Assembly (NCBI GenBank): GCA_905116865.2
Contig: CAJHNH020000221.1
Coordinates: forward strand, 192,727-256,726
Length of the DNA: 64,000 nucleotides
Direction of reading: 5' to 3'
DNA from: Candidula unifasciata
Lineage: Eukaryota; Mollusca; Gastropoda; Stylommatophora; Geomitridae
Shown here: piece after piece, positions 1 to 10,985 of the stretch
Layout of the letters: every line of letters begins with the position of its first letter
Position numbering within the stretch: position 1 is the first letter of the stretch
Notes under the pieces: generated by a model
Seen by the model: the letters and a program-made list of their open reading frames with translations, nothing else
What the model was told of the DNA's origin: nothing
Databases searched by the model: none
Translations under genes and position numbers: made by a program

Positions 1-60
1 GCATGGGAATTCGTAGAGTGCTGTGATGTCAATTTTTGACTGAACTAAACTTGTTTCATT
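1..60 (+). repeat. 3' end fragment of a LINE (same family as 40265-40630)
   Basis: The first 50 bases match 40567-40620 at most positions, where they lie just downstream of an RNase H relic. This is therefore probably the extreme 3' part of that non-LTR family, cut by the window edge. No ORF of substance remains. Confidence 0.45.
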
Positions 61-65
61 GTTTG

Positions 66-215
66 AACAACGGATCAACATCATGGCACAGGGGTAGTTA
101 CCCATAAGTGCTCCGTTCTACGTCTAACTCAAGCCTGAGTCCGAAGAAACTCAGCACAAGGCACGAACCTCTTAGCACCGGAGAGGATCCTTAACTACTT
201 TAGGTAGATTTTATT
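66..215 (-). repeat. SINE-4 copy, 3' part only
   Basis: The tract that begins near 'caacggatcaacatcatggc' and ends in 'taggtagatttt' also occurs at 30636-30800 and 45618-45760, and inverted at 38030-38175. Only the body is present; the tRNA-like head is missing. The SINE sense strand is the minus strand. Confidence 0.7.
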
Positions 216-1174
216 GTTATTGGTCAGTACTCTGTTTTCTGGAGGTGTCCTAGTTTCAACATTTATATGCGCTAAGGACAACTGGAAGAAGAAGAAGGAG
301 TAATTAACACCATTGGCTGCAATTTCACATTCTGGCATGATTTGTATTTGTTTTTGTTTTCTACATTGTCATTAATTACTAAAAGTGAATCAAATTTTCA
401 ACTTGTGTGTGTGTGTGTGTTTGTGCAAATACGGATCGATCATTCTCTGTAGGAGAGTGCACTCTAATCTCTACTTTCCTTGTTTGTATCGATCACTGCT
501 TGTTGATTTAATTCTGCTTGTGACCAGGAACGCTTTTACCAGGTCACTATTTCTATATTTAATTTTATTTCTTAACATTGCAGTTGGCGTTAGCTTTAAA
601 CCTGCCTACATAAAATAGCATCTGTTCACAGGGGGATAGAAATCAATAATTGCCGATGCACTTTACTCTTTTTTTTTTTTTTAAACTTTGGATCGGGGTT
701 CCATAGGGAGAGTTGTGGGGAGAAAGGAAGAGAGATGAGGCTAGACATATAGTCGTGACAAGCTGAAGCAAGGACGAAGTTTTGTGATCATAGTGACATT
801 TTGGATGTTTGCCACAGATGCGGCTTCAGGTCAGAACTGTTACCAGGCATCATAGCGACGTCATAAATAGATCACACAATGTCGATCCAGTGGCGGCGAA
901 TTTCTAGGAAAAATGGCCTATGACAGATCGAACTTTCAAGCGATCATTTTCCCCACGAAGAAACACAGTTATTACCGTTTTCCACACTGAAGGTTGGTTC
1001 TTTTCCTTTCTTTCGCCGCATCTTTAGTATTCCGAGATTTCGTTGGGAGTTTCTGGGAAAGTCCAATAGTATAGGGGTGAAATGAACACAAACTAACATT
1101 AACGTAGACTACCAAAAGGTGTGTTTTTGTTTTTCTTGATGCATATAATGTTCACATGCAACCTGCACATGAAT
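216..1174. other. No gene recognised
   Basis: Unique-looking AT-rich sequence with a short TG run (404-421) and a T run near 668-682. A 77-codon open frame at 385-618 has low complexity at its start and resembles no protein I know. Confidence 0.5.
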
Positions 1175-1198
1175 CACACACACACACACACACGCACA

Positions 1199-1237
<39 letters not shown>
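1175..1237. repeat. (CA)n microsatellite
   Basis: Nearly pure CA dinucleotides with two short CG interruptions. The Cys-Val-rich open frame on the minus strand is a product of the repeat and not a gene. Confidence 0.95.
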
Positions 1238-1239
<2 letters not shown>

Positions 1240-1440
1240 AAAACACTTGAATTAAAATCCCACCAACTGAATAATTCCGTAACTACATAGTTAACAGTAA
1301 CTGCAGAGGTGTTACTAACAGCTGGAAACACACATGCAAAGAGTTTCAAGCAAACATTTGGTTAAAAGCAAAGTGCTTCAAGCAAACATTTTGGTTAAAA
1401 GAAAAAATTTTCAAGCAAAAATGTAGTTAAAATATATACG

Positions 1441-1745
1441 CCCCCCCCCCCCCCCCCCCCTTTTCCCAAAAATACATTTTCTGTGTAGAAAAAAGATACC
1501 TTTTCCGAAGAAATTGTAACTCTGTTGTGAGGAAAATCTATTCTTTTCAATGGAGAAAGTATACCTTTTTTGGGAAAAATAAAGCTTTTCTGTGAAAAAG
1601 TTGTTTCTCAGTTTGAAGAAAACATTCTTCCTCTTTAGAGAAAAATACTTTTTAGTGGGGAAAATATACCCTTTATGTAATGAAGTTGCAGCACATGTTT
1701 GTGTGTAGAAAAATATACTCTTTCTGTGGAGGAAACACTAAATAA
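1441..1745. repeat. C homopolymer followed by degenerate AT-rich repeats
   Basis: A 20-base C run (1441-1460) is followed by about 280 bases in which variants of 'gaaaaatataccttttctgtg' recur every 35-45 bases. It looks like a decayed minisatellite. No coding signal. Confidence 0.6.
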
Positions 1746-1944
1746 ATCTATACTAATCAATCAGAATACTAATCAGAATACATTTATTGCATCAGTCTCC
1801 ACAGTGACATCAGGGCAAATATTTCTGTGGTTGGGAATATTACCTTTTGACAGTGCTATTCAACTGGCGACGCGCTGGCCAAATCTGGCCGCAGAGGCCC
1901 AGTTAGCAGCATTAGATTATTTATTGTCTGTTGTAATGTGTTAA

Positions 1945-2173
1945 ACGTCTGTGGCTTAGGCGTTGCGAACGCGCTTCATAATGCCGCGGTGCCGGGTTCA
2001 ATTCTAGCTGCGGACGGTTTGTCTTGTGTTGGTTTCGATAGTGGTACCTAGAGCTGAAAGATCAAACAGCAATGGTATACTACTAAACGTAAAATTTGCC
2101 TAGAAACTAACTACAGCAGCCAAAAAATGCTGTTGCAGGTTCTGCAAAGTCCTGTAAAGGATACGTTACTAAC
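1945..2173 (+). repeat. SINE-1 copy (tRNA-derived)
   Basis: The head has a box A-like TGGCTTAGGCG and a box B-like GGTTCAATTC, as in RNA polymerase III promoters of tRNA-derived SINEs. The body matches 39819-40046 to its end at '..ggatacgttactaac'. Other copies: 14691-14920, 20241-20375, 26584-26807 and 51082-51300. Full-length but diverged. Confidence 0.8.
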
Positions 2174-2419
2174 TTCAATGTATTAATAATCTTTCTATTT
2201 TGTTGTTCGGGCATCTGGCCTGTGACGATTCCCATTTGCAAAATTTTGGTCCCTAAGTAAACTTAGTTGAATAGCTCTGCCTTATAAAGTCTCAATTTCT
2301 TACACAGTAGAGCCATCATACCCCAGTCCTAATGCCACACGAAAGGTTACTTTAATGTGTTGTTTTAAATCGTCGCCGAAGAAATTGAAAGCTAGTAACT
2401 GTGAAACTGTGAAACGAAC

Positions 2420-2790
2420 TCACCACCATCTAAGCCACTGTTCTTCAAGCAGTGGTTCGTGGACCTGTAGTGGACGGGGAATCAACAGTTGGGCCACAGA
2501 CCAGTGGTGAACGGCTGAAATGTCAAGGTGGGTCTCTAAAAATATATACCTAATAGTGTAGCGTCTACAGGATTCCGGCACTACATTGCTGCATAACAAA
2601 TTAAACTTAGTTTGCCCTGCTGTGCCTACAGCGGCGCAATGGGCAGAGGTCACTACTATCCATGTCTGGCGGTTCGTTGCTACCTGCTTCAGGTCTGGGA
2701 TGTTCATTATGCCCACGAGTGAGCCTTTCCTGATAATGGCTCTACACAGGGTAGCTTCCCCGTTTTCTTTTACTTTCCAGTGTCCATGTG
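2420..2790 (-). pseudogene. C-terminal tail of a LINE pol (relic)
   Basis: The minus strand translates to a frame with LCRAIIRKGSLVG, then IPDLKQVATNRQTW, then VTSAHCAAVG. The same peptide pattern appears on the plus strand at 20850-21020 (RPRETLRRTIIREGSL .. QIATNCHAW .. TSALCAA). This basic tail follows the reverse transcriptase in many RTE/CR1-like non-LTR elements. Only the last 50-60 codons and the 3' UTR remain. The opposite-strand frame at 2586-2885 is a shadow. Confidence 0.6.
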
Positions 2791-2797
2791 AGGGCAT

Positions 2798-3149
2798 GAT
2801 GGGGGGGGGGGGGGGGGAGTCATGTCTTATTCATTCTGAGTGCATGACCGTTGTAGTTCCAGCGGTGCTTTCTTATAAAATTTGATATATTATTTTGCTT
2901 GGTCTCTTGTCTTTATTGCGTATTATATTTTTTACCTCTATAAATTTTAATTTTGTGACATCGGATTTACTAAATACACTGTTATCTATATTTGTTTTTG
3001 TGACTGCGTTTGGTTAGCTGTAACATTTGCCCCATCTGATACCTGATTTGCAGTGCGACTGTCAGGAATATACCACCTAGGAGAGACATCAACAATTCAA
3101 TACGAGAGTGTAAACGCTATGAGTCTTTCAGTTTCGGGTAAATTACTTT
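2798..3149. other. No gene recognised; G homopolymer at 2801-2817
   Basis: A G run of about 17 bases is followed by AT-rich sequence without recognisable coding or repeat content. Confidence 0.5.
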
Positions 3150-3345
3150 CCATTGAAAAGACTGCATACCCTGGGTGTATTGCGAGATAGGAGAACCACG
3201 AGGGAGCCATCCGTCATTATCTCAGCCAGAAGAGAATAGGAGTTGTTAGCCTAAACACTTGGAGACATACTCAGGGGGAAAATCGGAGCACTTATGGTCA
3301 TGTCGGATGTGCGATGAAGATTATCTTTAAATGAACAATGAGCTG
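3150..3345 (+). pseudogene. C-terminal relic of an I/Jockey-like LINE
   Basis: This tract is a diverged inverted match of 19125-19330. It carries the piece reading LHTLGVLRDRRTTRE and TLGDILRGKI on the plus strand. The partner copy has the clearer ending (SEHLWSCPMCDEDD), which looks like the terminal Cys-rich motif of an RNase H-bearing LINE. Frame is broken. Confidence 0.5.
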
Positions 3346-4043
3346 TCAGGTAGGCGGCGAAGCTATCTTCTCTGTTTTTGATGGGTCGCGGGTATAAATA
3401 ATTTTAAGAACACTGCTCTTCTAGGATACAAAGCCGCACTTTAATGTATTACGACATAGCGTGTCTATTTTCATGATCCCGCTAATTTATGTAACTCGGT
3501 GGCTGGCTACAGGCCACTACGGTTGCTTGTGTGCAGTTTGTAGTAACCGCTTTACAAAAAATGTCTAATCGACGTGCTAGACGTGTTTGTGTGTGCGAGG
3601 GTACATATGTGTGTTTGTGTGTATGTGTGTGTAGGGGGTGGAAGTGGGGGTTGAATCCCGCCTCACTACTATAAGATGTTTTAGTCACCATTACCCGAAG
3701 ACTTTATAATTGAAACACCAATCACATTTGTGCCTCTGTGTGTGAGTGTAGGTGGCTAGATTTGGATGTGTGTGTGCGCGTGTGTGTGTTTGCATGCTTT
3801 TGATTCACCATGACTTCTACAGATACGATCTTGTTACCTGACCATTTGATCCAATCAATGCGGTGGTACTATAAACCGGCACGTTGCGACACATCAGACA
3901 AAGTTATTTCTGAGTGCAAGTGCACCGACCTTTATATAACTTTGTGACGTACTCTTTGAAGTATATCTATCGGTTTCTGTCTTTCGCAATAACCAATCTA
4001 TATTTAATTTAGTGGTAGCTTAATTGCTAGTAGGATTTTGGTT
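3346..4043. other. No gene recognised
   Basis: Contains several short TG-rich stretches (3592-3640, 3737-3790) that generate small spurious frames. Nothing else identified. Confidence 0.5.
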
Positions 4044-4275
4044 GTTTGATTTGGTTTAGTAAGGTCTGGCTTAGTTTGATTTGATTTTTTTTTAAATTCA
4101 ACTTGGTGTGGTTTGATTTGATTTTGATTTGATGTAGTTTTGATTTGCGTTACCTAATATTGCGGACTGGAGTTTGATTTGGTTTAATTTATTCTGGTTT
4201 GGTTCAGTCCAGTTTGGCTTATTTAGCTTATTTGGTCTAATCTGATTTGGTTCAGTTTGATTTTGTTTAGATTGT
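4044..4275. repeat. Degenerate TTTGATTTGGTT array
   Basis: About 230 bases made of shuffled TTTGATTT, TGGTTTGG and TTTAGTTT units with no fixed period. The Gln-Asn-Pro-rich minus-strand frame (4098-4421) is a by-product. A similar but longer array is at 46262-46822. Confidence 0.75.
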
Positions 4276-5210
4276 AGGCATTCGCTTTCATAGCAAGTAA
4301 ATATCTCAGTAAGTCCCATTACCAACATGAAAATGTCAAAACGGAACACTAACCCTGTATCACCAGTGACGACCAAAATGTGTACTTGAACCATAAATTC
4401 TATTAAGACGTTTAGTCCCAAACAGAGTGAGGTGTGTGATTAGATCTCTGGTGAAACCGACGATCACGTAATGTGCACTCCTACTTATTTACATTTGGTT
4501 CAAGCAGCTAAAGATACCCGGCTCCCCTAGCATTTAACTGGTCTGAAAGCAATACACTCCTTGGTTTATCTTGTGGCTATCGACGTAACTCAGTCTGGTA
4601 TTCAAAGAGTTAATAATTTCTCCATTCCTGGTGTGTATGTGTGTGTGTATTATATTCGATCAAAGCCTATTTCTATCCAGCATATTCGCTGGATTTATTC
4701 TTATTAGGTAGCCAAATCATTTCAGTTTTTATTTTAAAAAATGTAATCATAGGTGTTTTTCCAATAGTTATTGAAACTTCTTCGTTTCTCAAATGACGGC
4801 TTTTAGTTTTATTCCCGGCCTTTTCAAATATCTGTATTCACACATGATCACTTTCTTTCGTGCTCTTTAGTCAATGTCCAATTCTGAAACTGATAACATA
4901 CAGGGTTTGTATCAAAGATCGCGTTTATAATTTGCCCCCCCCCCCCCTTTCCACCTTTTTCCCCATTCCCTCGCTTTTGGGATAGATAGCTCGTTGACTT
5001 AAGTTACATAATTTATGTAGACAATCAGCAAATGCTTAAAACGTGTTGCACCCACTAGGCCAGATTTTTGCGAACACTTCTGCTGAATACACATTTCATG
5101 TTTATATTCTCACCGTACACTTTAGAAAAAAATAGACCAAGGAACGACGCACTCAAAAACTGACAGAGCTTCGCATGCGTGACTTGGCTTTAGGACAGGC
5201 AGAGAGACAG
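4276..5210. other. No gene recognised
   Basis: AT-rich sequence with a C run at 4936-4948. No repeat copies from elsewhere in the window and no coding signal were seen. Confidence 0.45.
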
Positions 5211-5220
5211 AGGAAGCTGC

Positions 5221-5298
5221 GAGAGAGAGAGAGAGAGACAAAGAGAGAGAACGAGAGGGAGAGAGAGAGGGGGGGGGGAGAGAGAGAGAGAGAGAGAA
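5221..5298. repeat. (GA)n microsatellite
   Basis: Interrupted GA dinucleotide tract with a G-run interruption. The Ser-Leu-rich open frames on the minus strand come from the repeat. Confidence 0.9.
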
Positions 5299-6266
5299 AC
5301 TAGTTCGAGATAACACAAACGTGACTGCGCTATGGAGCGCTCCTCATTAGATGTCAGCCTTCCCTTAGAGAAGAGGGTGTAAAGAGAAATTGTTATTGAC
5401 CAGAATGTTATCACACTTCAGATCGATAAAATGATTGGTCCAGACTGATAAAATGTAGCGTAACTGTAATGACTGCCCTTTTGTGTCTCCTCCACACTGG
5501 CTATCTGTGGTGCAGAGTTAACACTGGCTCTGAGGTCTAGAGGTTCACAACTCAATCAAAGCAGACATGATCATCTTCATGGTCACACAACGTCTAACAA
5601 CGGTTAACACCAGCGGTACATTTCACGAGTTTATTTACACGTTAGCTCAATACACAAATCACAGGTGAATCCACTTACAGCATTCGGACAATAGACGTTG
5701 ACATATTCACAGCTGGCTTTGACAATCAAACAGGGTACCATCACAGCTGGCCTTCTCGATCATTCATTCCTCGCCGATTCAGATCCACATGCTCTAGTCA
5801 TTCTCCATTCATCTTCACAGCTTCATTTTCCATCCTTTCTCTCTGGGGCCCAGTCACCGAATGACCGCCTGATTCTCAATCCCCCAGATCTCTCCATTCA
5901 CACGTGACACACTCTTTCCTGTCGTTTCACCATATCTCCGTGAAACCCATGCTCTCAGGGACTTCCCCAGTTATGCCAATCATCCCCTGACATTATCCCT
6001 ATTTATAACATCATTACAGTTACTAAGAATTTATATTGAAGTGAAGAAGCAAAGAAGAACCTGGAATGACAAACTCAATAAGTGGACAGGACTAAGTAAT
6101 TATACACTTATTCATCAAGCAAAAGACAGAAAGATGGCGGGTTTTATGTGCTAGTGCTTCCATCAATACACCCCCACGACCCTACTGGGTCAAGGGTTCT
6201 GTTATGTTATTGTAGTGACGACATTAACGCTTCTCTCACTGTGGAATATAACTCCGCTTGTTTCCA
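5299..6266. other. No gene recognised
   Basis: A 69-codon frame at 5698-5907 has no recognisable motif. No repeat match inside the window. Confidence 0.45.
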
Positions 6267-6685
6267 CAGTTGCATGGCAATTTAAAGCAGTTTTTTACAG
6301 TTAGGACAACTGACTGTAAACAGTTGCATGACAATTTGACAGCAGTTTTTAACAGTTGGGACAACTGACTGTCAACAGTTGCATGACAATTTGACAGCAG
6401 TTTTTAACAGTTAGGACAACAGACTGTCCACAGTTGCATGGTAATTTGACAGCAGTTTCTAACAGTCAGGGCAATTGACTGTCCAAAGTTGCATGTAATC
6501 TGACAGCAGTTTCTAACAGGACAACTGACTGTCCACAGTTGCATGGTAATTTGACAGCAGTTTCTAACAGGACAACTGACTGTCCACAGTTGCATGGTAA
6601 TTTGACAGCAGTTTCTAACAGTTAGGACAACATGGTAATTTGACAGCATTTTCTAACAGTTCGGACAACTGACTACCCTCAGTTG
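6267..6685. repeat. Minisatellite, about eight 50-55 bp units
   Basis: Units start with CAGTTGCATG at 6267, 6321, 6376, 6431, 6486 (variant), 6536 and 6587, with a shortened unit near 6631. Each has the plan CAGTTGCATGRYAATTTGACAGC.. then TCTAACAG and GGACAACTGACTG. Spacing is 50-55 bases. CAGTTG/CAACTG makes each unit partly self-complementary. The Cys-Gln-Ile-Thr repeat peptide on the minus strand is spurious. Confidence 0.95.
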
Positions 6686-6824
6686 CTCAGTCACACCGTT
6701 GTCCACTTTTTTTAAAAGTTACAGACCAACTGAACCGTCTTATCCACTTTCATCTAGACACACATATGCTTCAAAGATTGCATCGTTCGTTTAATATGAG
6801 CAATTTTACAGAGATACCTGCATG

Positions 6825-6905
6825 TAGTCGCTGAAACTCCGGAGTTCGTGCTTTGTGCAATGCTATCGGCGTGCGGCTAGGCATTTATACTCTTCTCTAG
6901 AAAAT
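6825..6905 (+). repeat. SINE-4-type tail fragment
   Basis: The stretch with 'ggagttcgtgctttgtgcaa' and 'gtgcggctag' matches the end of 23620-23815. Only about 80 bases of body are present. Confidence 0.5.
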
Positions 6906-6938
6906 TTAAGCATATCTATATGTATGATTGTATTCTTT

Positions 6939-6991
6939 TTCTTCTTTTTCTTCTTCTTCTTCTTATTATTATTATTATTATTATTATTATG
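6939..6991. repeat. TTC/TTA trinucleotide tract
   Basis: A run of TTC and TTCTT units passing into pure TTA repeats. Confidence 0.9.
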
Positions 6992-7439
6992 AGTTTGCCC
7001 TGCGCCTTTCGGCTTACCCATACGATTTTAACAAACTCCTAATTAGTAGCCCTTTACGACACCCGTGTTGCATGGACATGGATCTAGTTACCCCTCCCTA
7101 GCCATAAAATGGAAGCCAAAACTCACACAGGGAGCTTGTTTTATTATCTGACTGATTATCTGCCTATCGGACTGTCTGTACGTGTTAATATCTGAGCCCG
7201 GAAAAGCGCTTCAAGTTAAGTAATAAACTGCAGATCCTTCATAATAGACAGAATAATACAAACCGGAGTTTTCTGATAAGAATCAGGAAGAAGTCATTCA
7301 GTGCCAAATCCGGGAGGTCGTGTTTCGACCCTGATCCCGACCAGTTCATATCTGAATTTGTTTGGTTGTAACACGACCTGATTACAGTCACATTTGCCTG
7401 TGCCAAAATCAGTCTCCAGTATTGCATGCGTGAGTTACA

Positions 7440-7990
7440 AGGCCCTATTAATTTCTAGCTCTCCCCAGAGGCCATTACCGTGTAGTGGTGGGGGAGCTTA
7501 AGCGCCTCAGTGATCTTGTGAGCTATGCCGTTGAGAACGAATGTTCCTGGCAGGGTCACCCAAGCCGGACAGGTCATTGGTGAGAGGCCAGACTAAAGAT
7601 GGCCTCCTGATCCACCCAAAAAAAAAAACTACAACGTTACAGAAACTTCAAGAGGAAATAAGTGCTCTAAACGTCCGTCGGTCTTGGGACTGATTCCCTC
7701 TGTCATCATGAACAACGTGGGTGAAAGCCGAAAGGAAGCCCGTGATGGGAAAACAAGTCTACTGGACGTCAAAACGGAATTTAGAATTGGTTTCTGGAAT
7801 GTAAGAACCATGTTTGAAACGTCCAAAACTGCCCAAGTAATTAAAAAGGGGCGCCAAAATGGAAACGAACGATGAAGAGTGACCTGAATGCGGCATCTCT
7901 GACATGGAAAACTGCTCTGAAGATTGCACAGGACAGGAAGCCTCATATGCCACTATTCATAAAGAGAATGGATGATTGATGATGAATATT
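7440..7990 (+). mobile_element. Internally deleted non-LTR retrotransposon (mini-LINE)
   Basis: From about 7440 the sequence resembles a LINE 5' UTR. A frame at 7684-7875 then contains FRIGFWNVRTMFETSKTAQV, the usual opening of an APE-type endonuclease domain in RTE-like LINEs. It passes within about 15 codons straight into a 3' tail matching 23500-23600 (SLTWKTALKIAQD). The rest of the endonuclease and the whole reverse transcriptase are absent. The element ends near a TGATGATGAAT tail at 7975-7990. It could only move in trans, if at all. Confidence 0.65.
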
Positions 7991-8184
7991 AAGTTCTAGG
8001 GATTTGGGAATCATAGATATGGTGACCTTAAGTCCAGTTGTCACCGGCCAATAAATAAACAGAGGGGAACCCTTGAGGCCGTTAAATATTATATATTAGT
8101 AAAGTAAAAGAAAATGTATTGATTGGCACTCATAGAAAGAAGTAGAAAGATAGAAGAACACACTAGACAACATTAAAATCAAAA
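7991..8184. other. No gene recognised
   Basis: Short spacer between the mini-LINE and a SINE. Confidence 0.4.
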
Positions 8185-8292
8185 GCTATAGATACCGTGC
8201 CAGGAATCGAACTTGTCACCTCCATACGGCGTGTGGGTCTCGCCGTCTGGAAATAAGTGCACTAAGAACATGGTCAACTAGTCGCCCACCTT
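8185..8292 (-). repeat. tRNA-like SINE head (SINE-6)
   Basis: The minus strand has a box B-like AAGTTCGATTCCTGG and an upstream GCGACTAGTTGACCATG that could serve as box A. A second copy was not found in the window, so the assignment rests on the promoter boxes alone. It does not fold as a clean tRNA by eye. Confidence 0.4.
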
Positions 8293-9044
8293 TCCTCTCC
8301 CACCCCCCACCCTCACCCCCACCCCCCAAAGGTGTCCTATTGGCCACGTCTATAGTATAGCTTGAAATCCATTTTCTGTTACTTTATCAATATACAGCTG
8401 TCACCGGGACACACACGTCCAGCCAGTCCCGTCGGTAATGTTAAAGAAAAAAATGCAACCCACTAGGACATCACACAAGCGATAAACACCCGATGACACA
8501 AAGTGCCACCATGCGGATGATGATCACCCGTGGAGAGGTCCCGGATACCGTGTTCAACCATTAGACCATATTTATGGTCGGACTATATTGCGGCTCCTGG
8601 CAAGGGCCAGAGTTGGGCTTCAAAATAACGAAAAATTGCATCCAGCAAGGGGATGACTGATTAGGGAACAACATTATTATGGCTTGTACAATTTACATGA
8701 CTGTGTAGTCACATGTTCCTAAAAATCTATTTGTTCCTTCATTATTAATTTATTAATTAATTATAATAAATTATAGAATAATGTTTATTTTTGAAAAGAG
8801 GCTTAACTTTTTTGCTTGGGATGTTCTGTTTTAAGCTCCAAACACTAGTTGGATGTCCTGTTTCCAGCTTATGCTATTATAATCACCCTCGTCATAGACC
8901 AACACGTCTTGAAATGTAAAAATTAATGGGGGGGGGGGGGATCCTAAACACCGGCACTATCATCAGGAGGAGTCACATCAAACAATGTCCCTTAACAAGT
9001 CAGAAACGCATCGACCACATGAAGCTAGACTCATATTTCCATAG
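8293..9044. other. No gene recognised; C and G homopolymers
   Basis: C-rich tract at 8292-8328 and a G run at 8930-8940. The 8500-8640 stretch looks repeat-derived ('ggctcctggcaagggccag') but has no partner here. Confidence 0.4.
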
Positions 9045-9231
9045 ACCCACTGGCCCTCTCAGGGGGATGTGGCCGCCTTGATATTTTTAGTACTTTCCCT
9101 GCCACCCCGTTCAGGCTGGGTCGACCTGGCAGGCAAATCCTTAATAACGAAAATCTGGCTTCATGCGGATTTGAACTCACCACCTTCGGATTCCCAAGCG
9201 AGCGTCTAGCTGCTATACCACGGCGGCTCCC
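9045..9231 (-). repeat. SINE-2 copy (tRNA-derived)
   Basis: On the minus strand the head reads CCGTGGTATAGCAGCTAGACG (box A region) and GAGTTCAAATCC (box B). The body contains the family landmark GTCGACCTGG (sense CCAGGTCGAC). Related copies: 13155-13380, 14240-14485, 24625-24878 and 28090-28590. Confidence 0.75.
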
Positions 9232-9679
9232 TCACTTCAGTAACTATAAATGAGTTTATGTGTGTGTGTTCCTCTCCCATGTTTTCTCCGTTGTTGAGCT
9301 TTCGAGTCATAGTTTGTGTTCTGTGAATTCCATTCCGATATATTTGAGAGGGTCATCTTCATCATCATCATCATCACCATCATCATCATTATCAAATTTG
9401 CCGTGTTTGCATCACTTGGGGTTCTCAGACTATTCTTCCATTACATTCTACCTTGTGCAGTCTTTTAGGTATCGTAGATGGAGTCCGATACAACACGTTT
9501 GCCACTCTCACAGGCGTTCTCTGTAAGTTTCGATAACAGATTGTTTTACGGAACGAGGGAACCGGTCCCACGACCAACCCTCCTCCTTTTAGATCCGGAC
9601 TTAGGACCGGTATTGGAAAAAACTGAAACGATTAGTGGTAATGCTCTGTTTCGGATATTTATGATTATCGGATAGAACT

Positions 9680-10540
9680 ACGTGAAATAATAGACATTGT
9701 AGTTGTAGAACGTCTAAGAACGGCCTCAGTTTGAATAATGAAAAGGCACAAGAAACTGTTATCAAATAAAATAATTATTCCTAAATGTGTAATAAAAGTC
9801 AACGGTATTATTTTGAGACAAATAGAGAAATTTACGTATTTGGGCACATGGATAACAGATGAAAGATGCATTACTGAGATCAGAAACAGAATAGGGCAGG
9901 CAAAAACTGCATTTTATAAAATGAAAAACGTCATATGCAAATCTAGAACAGGCAAAAACTGCATTTTATAAAATGAAGAACATTTTACGCAAATCTAGAA
10001 CAGGCAAAAACTGCATTTTATAAAATAAAGAACTTTTTATCCAAATCTAGAACAGGCAAAAACTGCATTTTATAAAATGAAAAACATCTTATGCTATAAT
10101 TCTTGCTTGCTACATAGATCCAGTTTTAACATATGTCTGTGAGTCCTGGATAATCGGTAGGCAGGTAAAACAATTTCTTGAGGCCTCAGAGATGTGGTTT
10201 TACAGAAGAATGCTTTAAATACCTTGTACAGCACACACACACACAAAAATAAAGCAACTAAGAGGTTTTGAAAGAGATGGGAGCCAGAAGACAACCTATC
10301 ACAGACATCAGAAGAAGACAGTCATAATTTTACCGCCATGTTATGAGAAGAGAAAAAAAGATGAAACATGTGACTACTGGAAAGATCTGTGGAAGACGAG
10401 ATAGAGGAAGACAACGAGAGAAGATTCTTGACAGTCTTGATGCATGGCATGGAGGTGTATCAGCACACGAACTGATACATGGTGCAGGAGATCGCAGATT
10501 GTGGAGAGGCATGATCGCCCACTCCAGTCGGCAAGGCACC
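9680..10540 (+). pseudogene. RTE-like LINE, reverse transcriptase C-terminus (relic with 52-bp tandem amplification)
   Basis: Homologous to the minus-strand element at 14942-15700. It starts in the part after the RT catalytic motif (IIPKCVIKVNGI .. YLGTWITDERCITEIRNR) and runs to the basic tail CGRRDRGRQREKILDSL. Between 9896 and 10085 a 52-bp segment starting at CAAAAACTGC is repeated four times (9901, 9953, 10005, 10057). Because 52 is not a multiple of three, the frame is destroyed. No catalytic residues remain. Confidence 0.8.
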
Positions 10541-10985
10541 TGTGACTGGATGGTTGTGAACCCAGAAACTAGGGTAGGAAGTCAACTGCACGTAACGTAC
10601 TGTTTTGTGTTGATTTGGATAACAGTATTATCGTCCTACTGCTTCTTCTCGTCTGCCGTCTATCCTCCAAAGGAACACAGACCCTCAACTAACTCACTCC
10701 AAGTCGTTCTATACTTCGCTATTGCATGCAACCCTGCCCATGTCCTTTCCATCTTTTTAACTTCTCTCTCTAGCTCCCTTTTCTATGTGATTGTTGCTCT
10801 TCATTTATTTATATGCTCCCGTGGGTTCCAGTGCGAAACGTTCGATTCATATTGTTATCAGGTTTTCTTAACATGTGTCATAACTAATGAAAGCGTTTTT
10901 TCACCTCTTGGTCCACTGCAACTTGTTTAGTTCTCTCCCAAAGCTTAGCATTAGGGATTTATATGGCAGATTTATCATCAATCAG
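10541..10985. other. No gene recognised; 3' flank of the RTE relic
   Basis: The open frame that begins in the RTE tail (10343) continues to 10930. The part after about 10550 has a hydrophobic, non-conserved composition and is probably read-through into non-coding sequence. Confidence 0.4.

Noticed and set aside
6267..6685. CRISPR array
   Set aside because: Units are contiguous diverged repeats without unique spacers, in a eukaryotic context.
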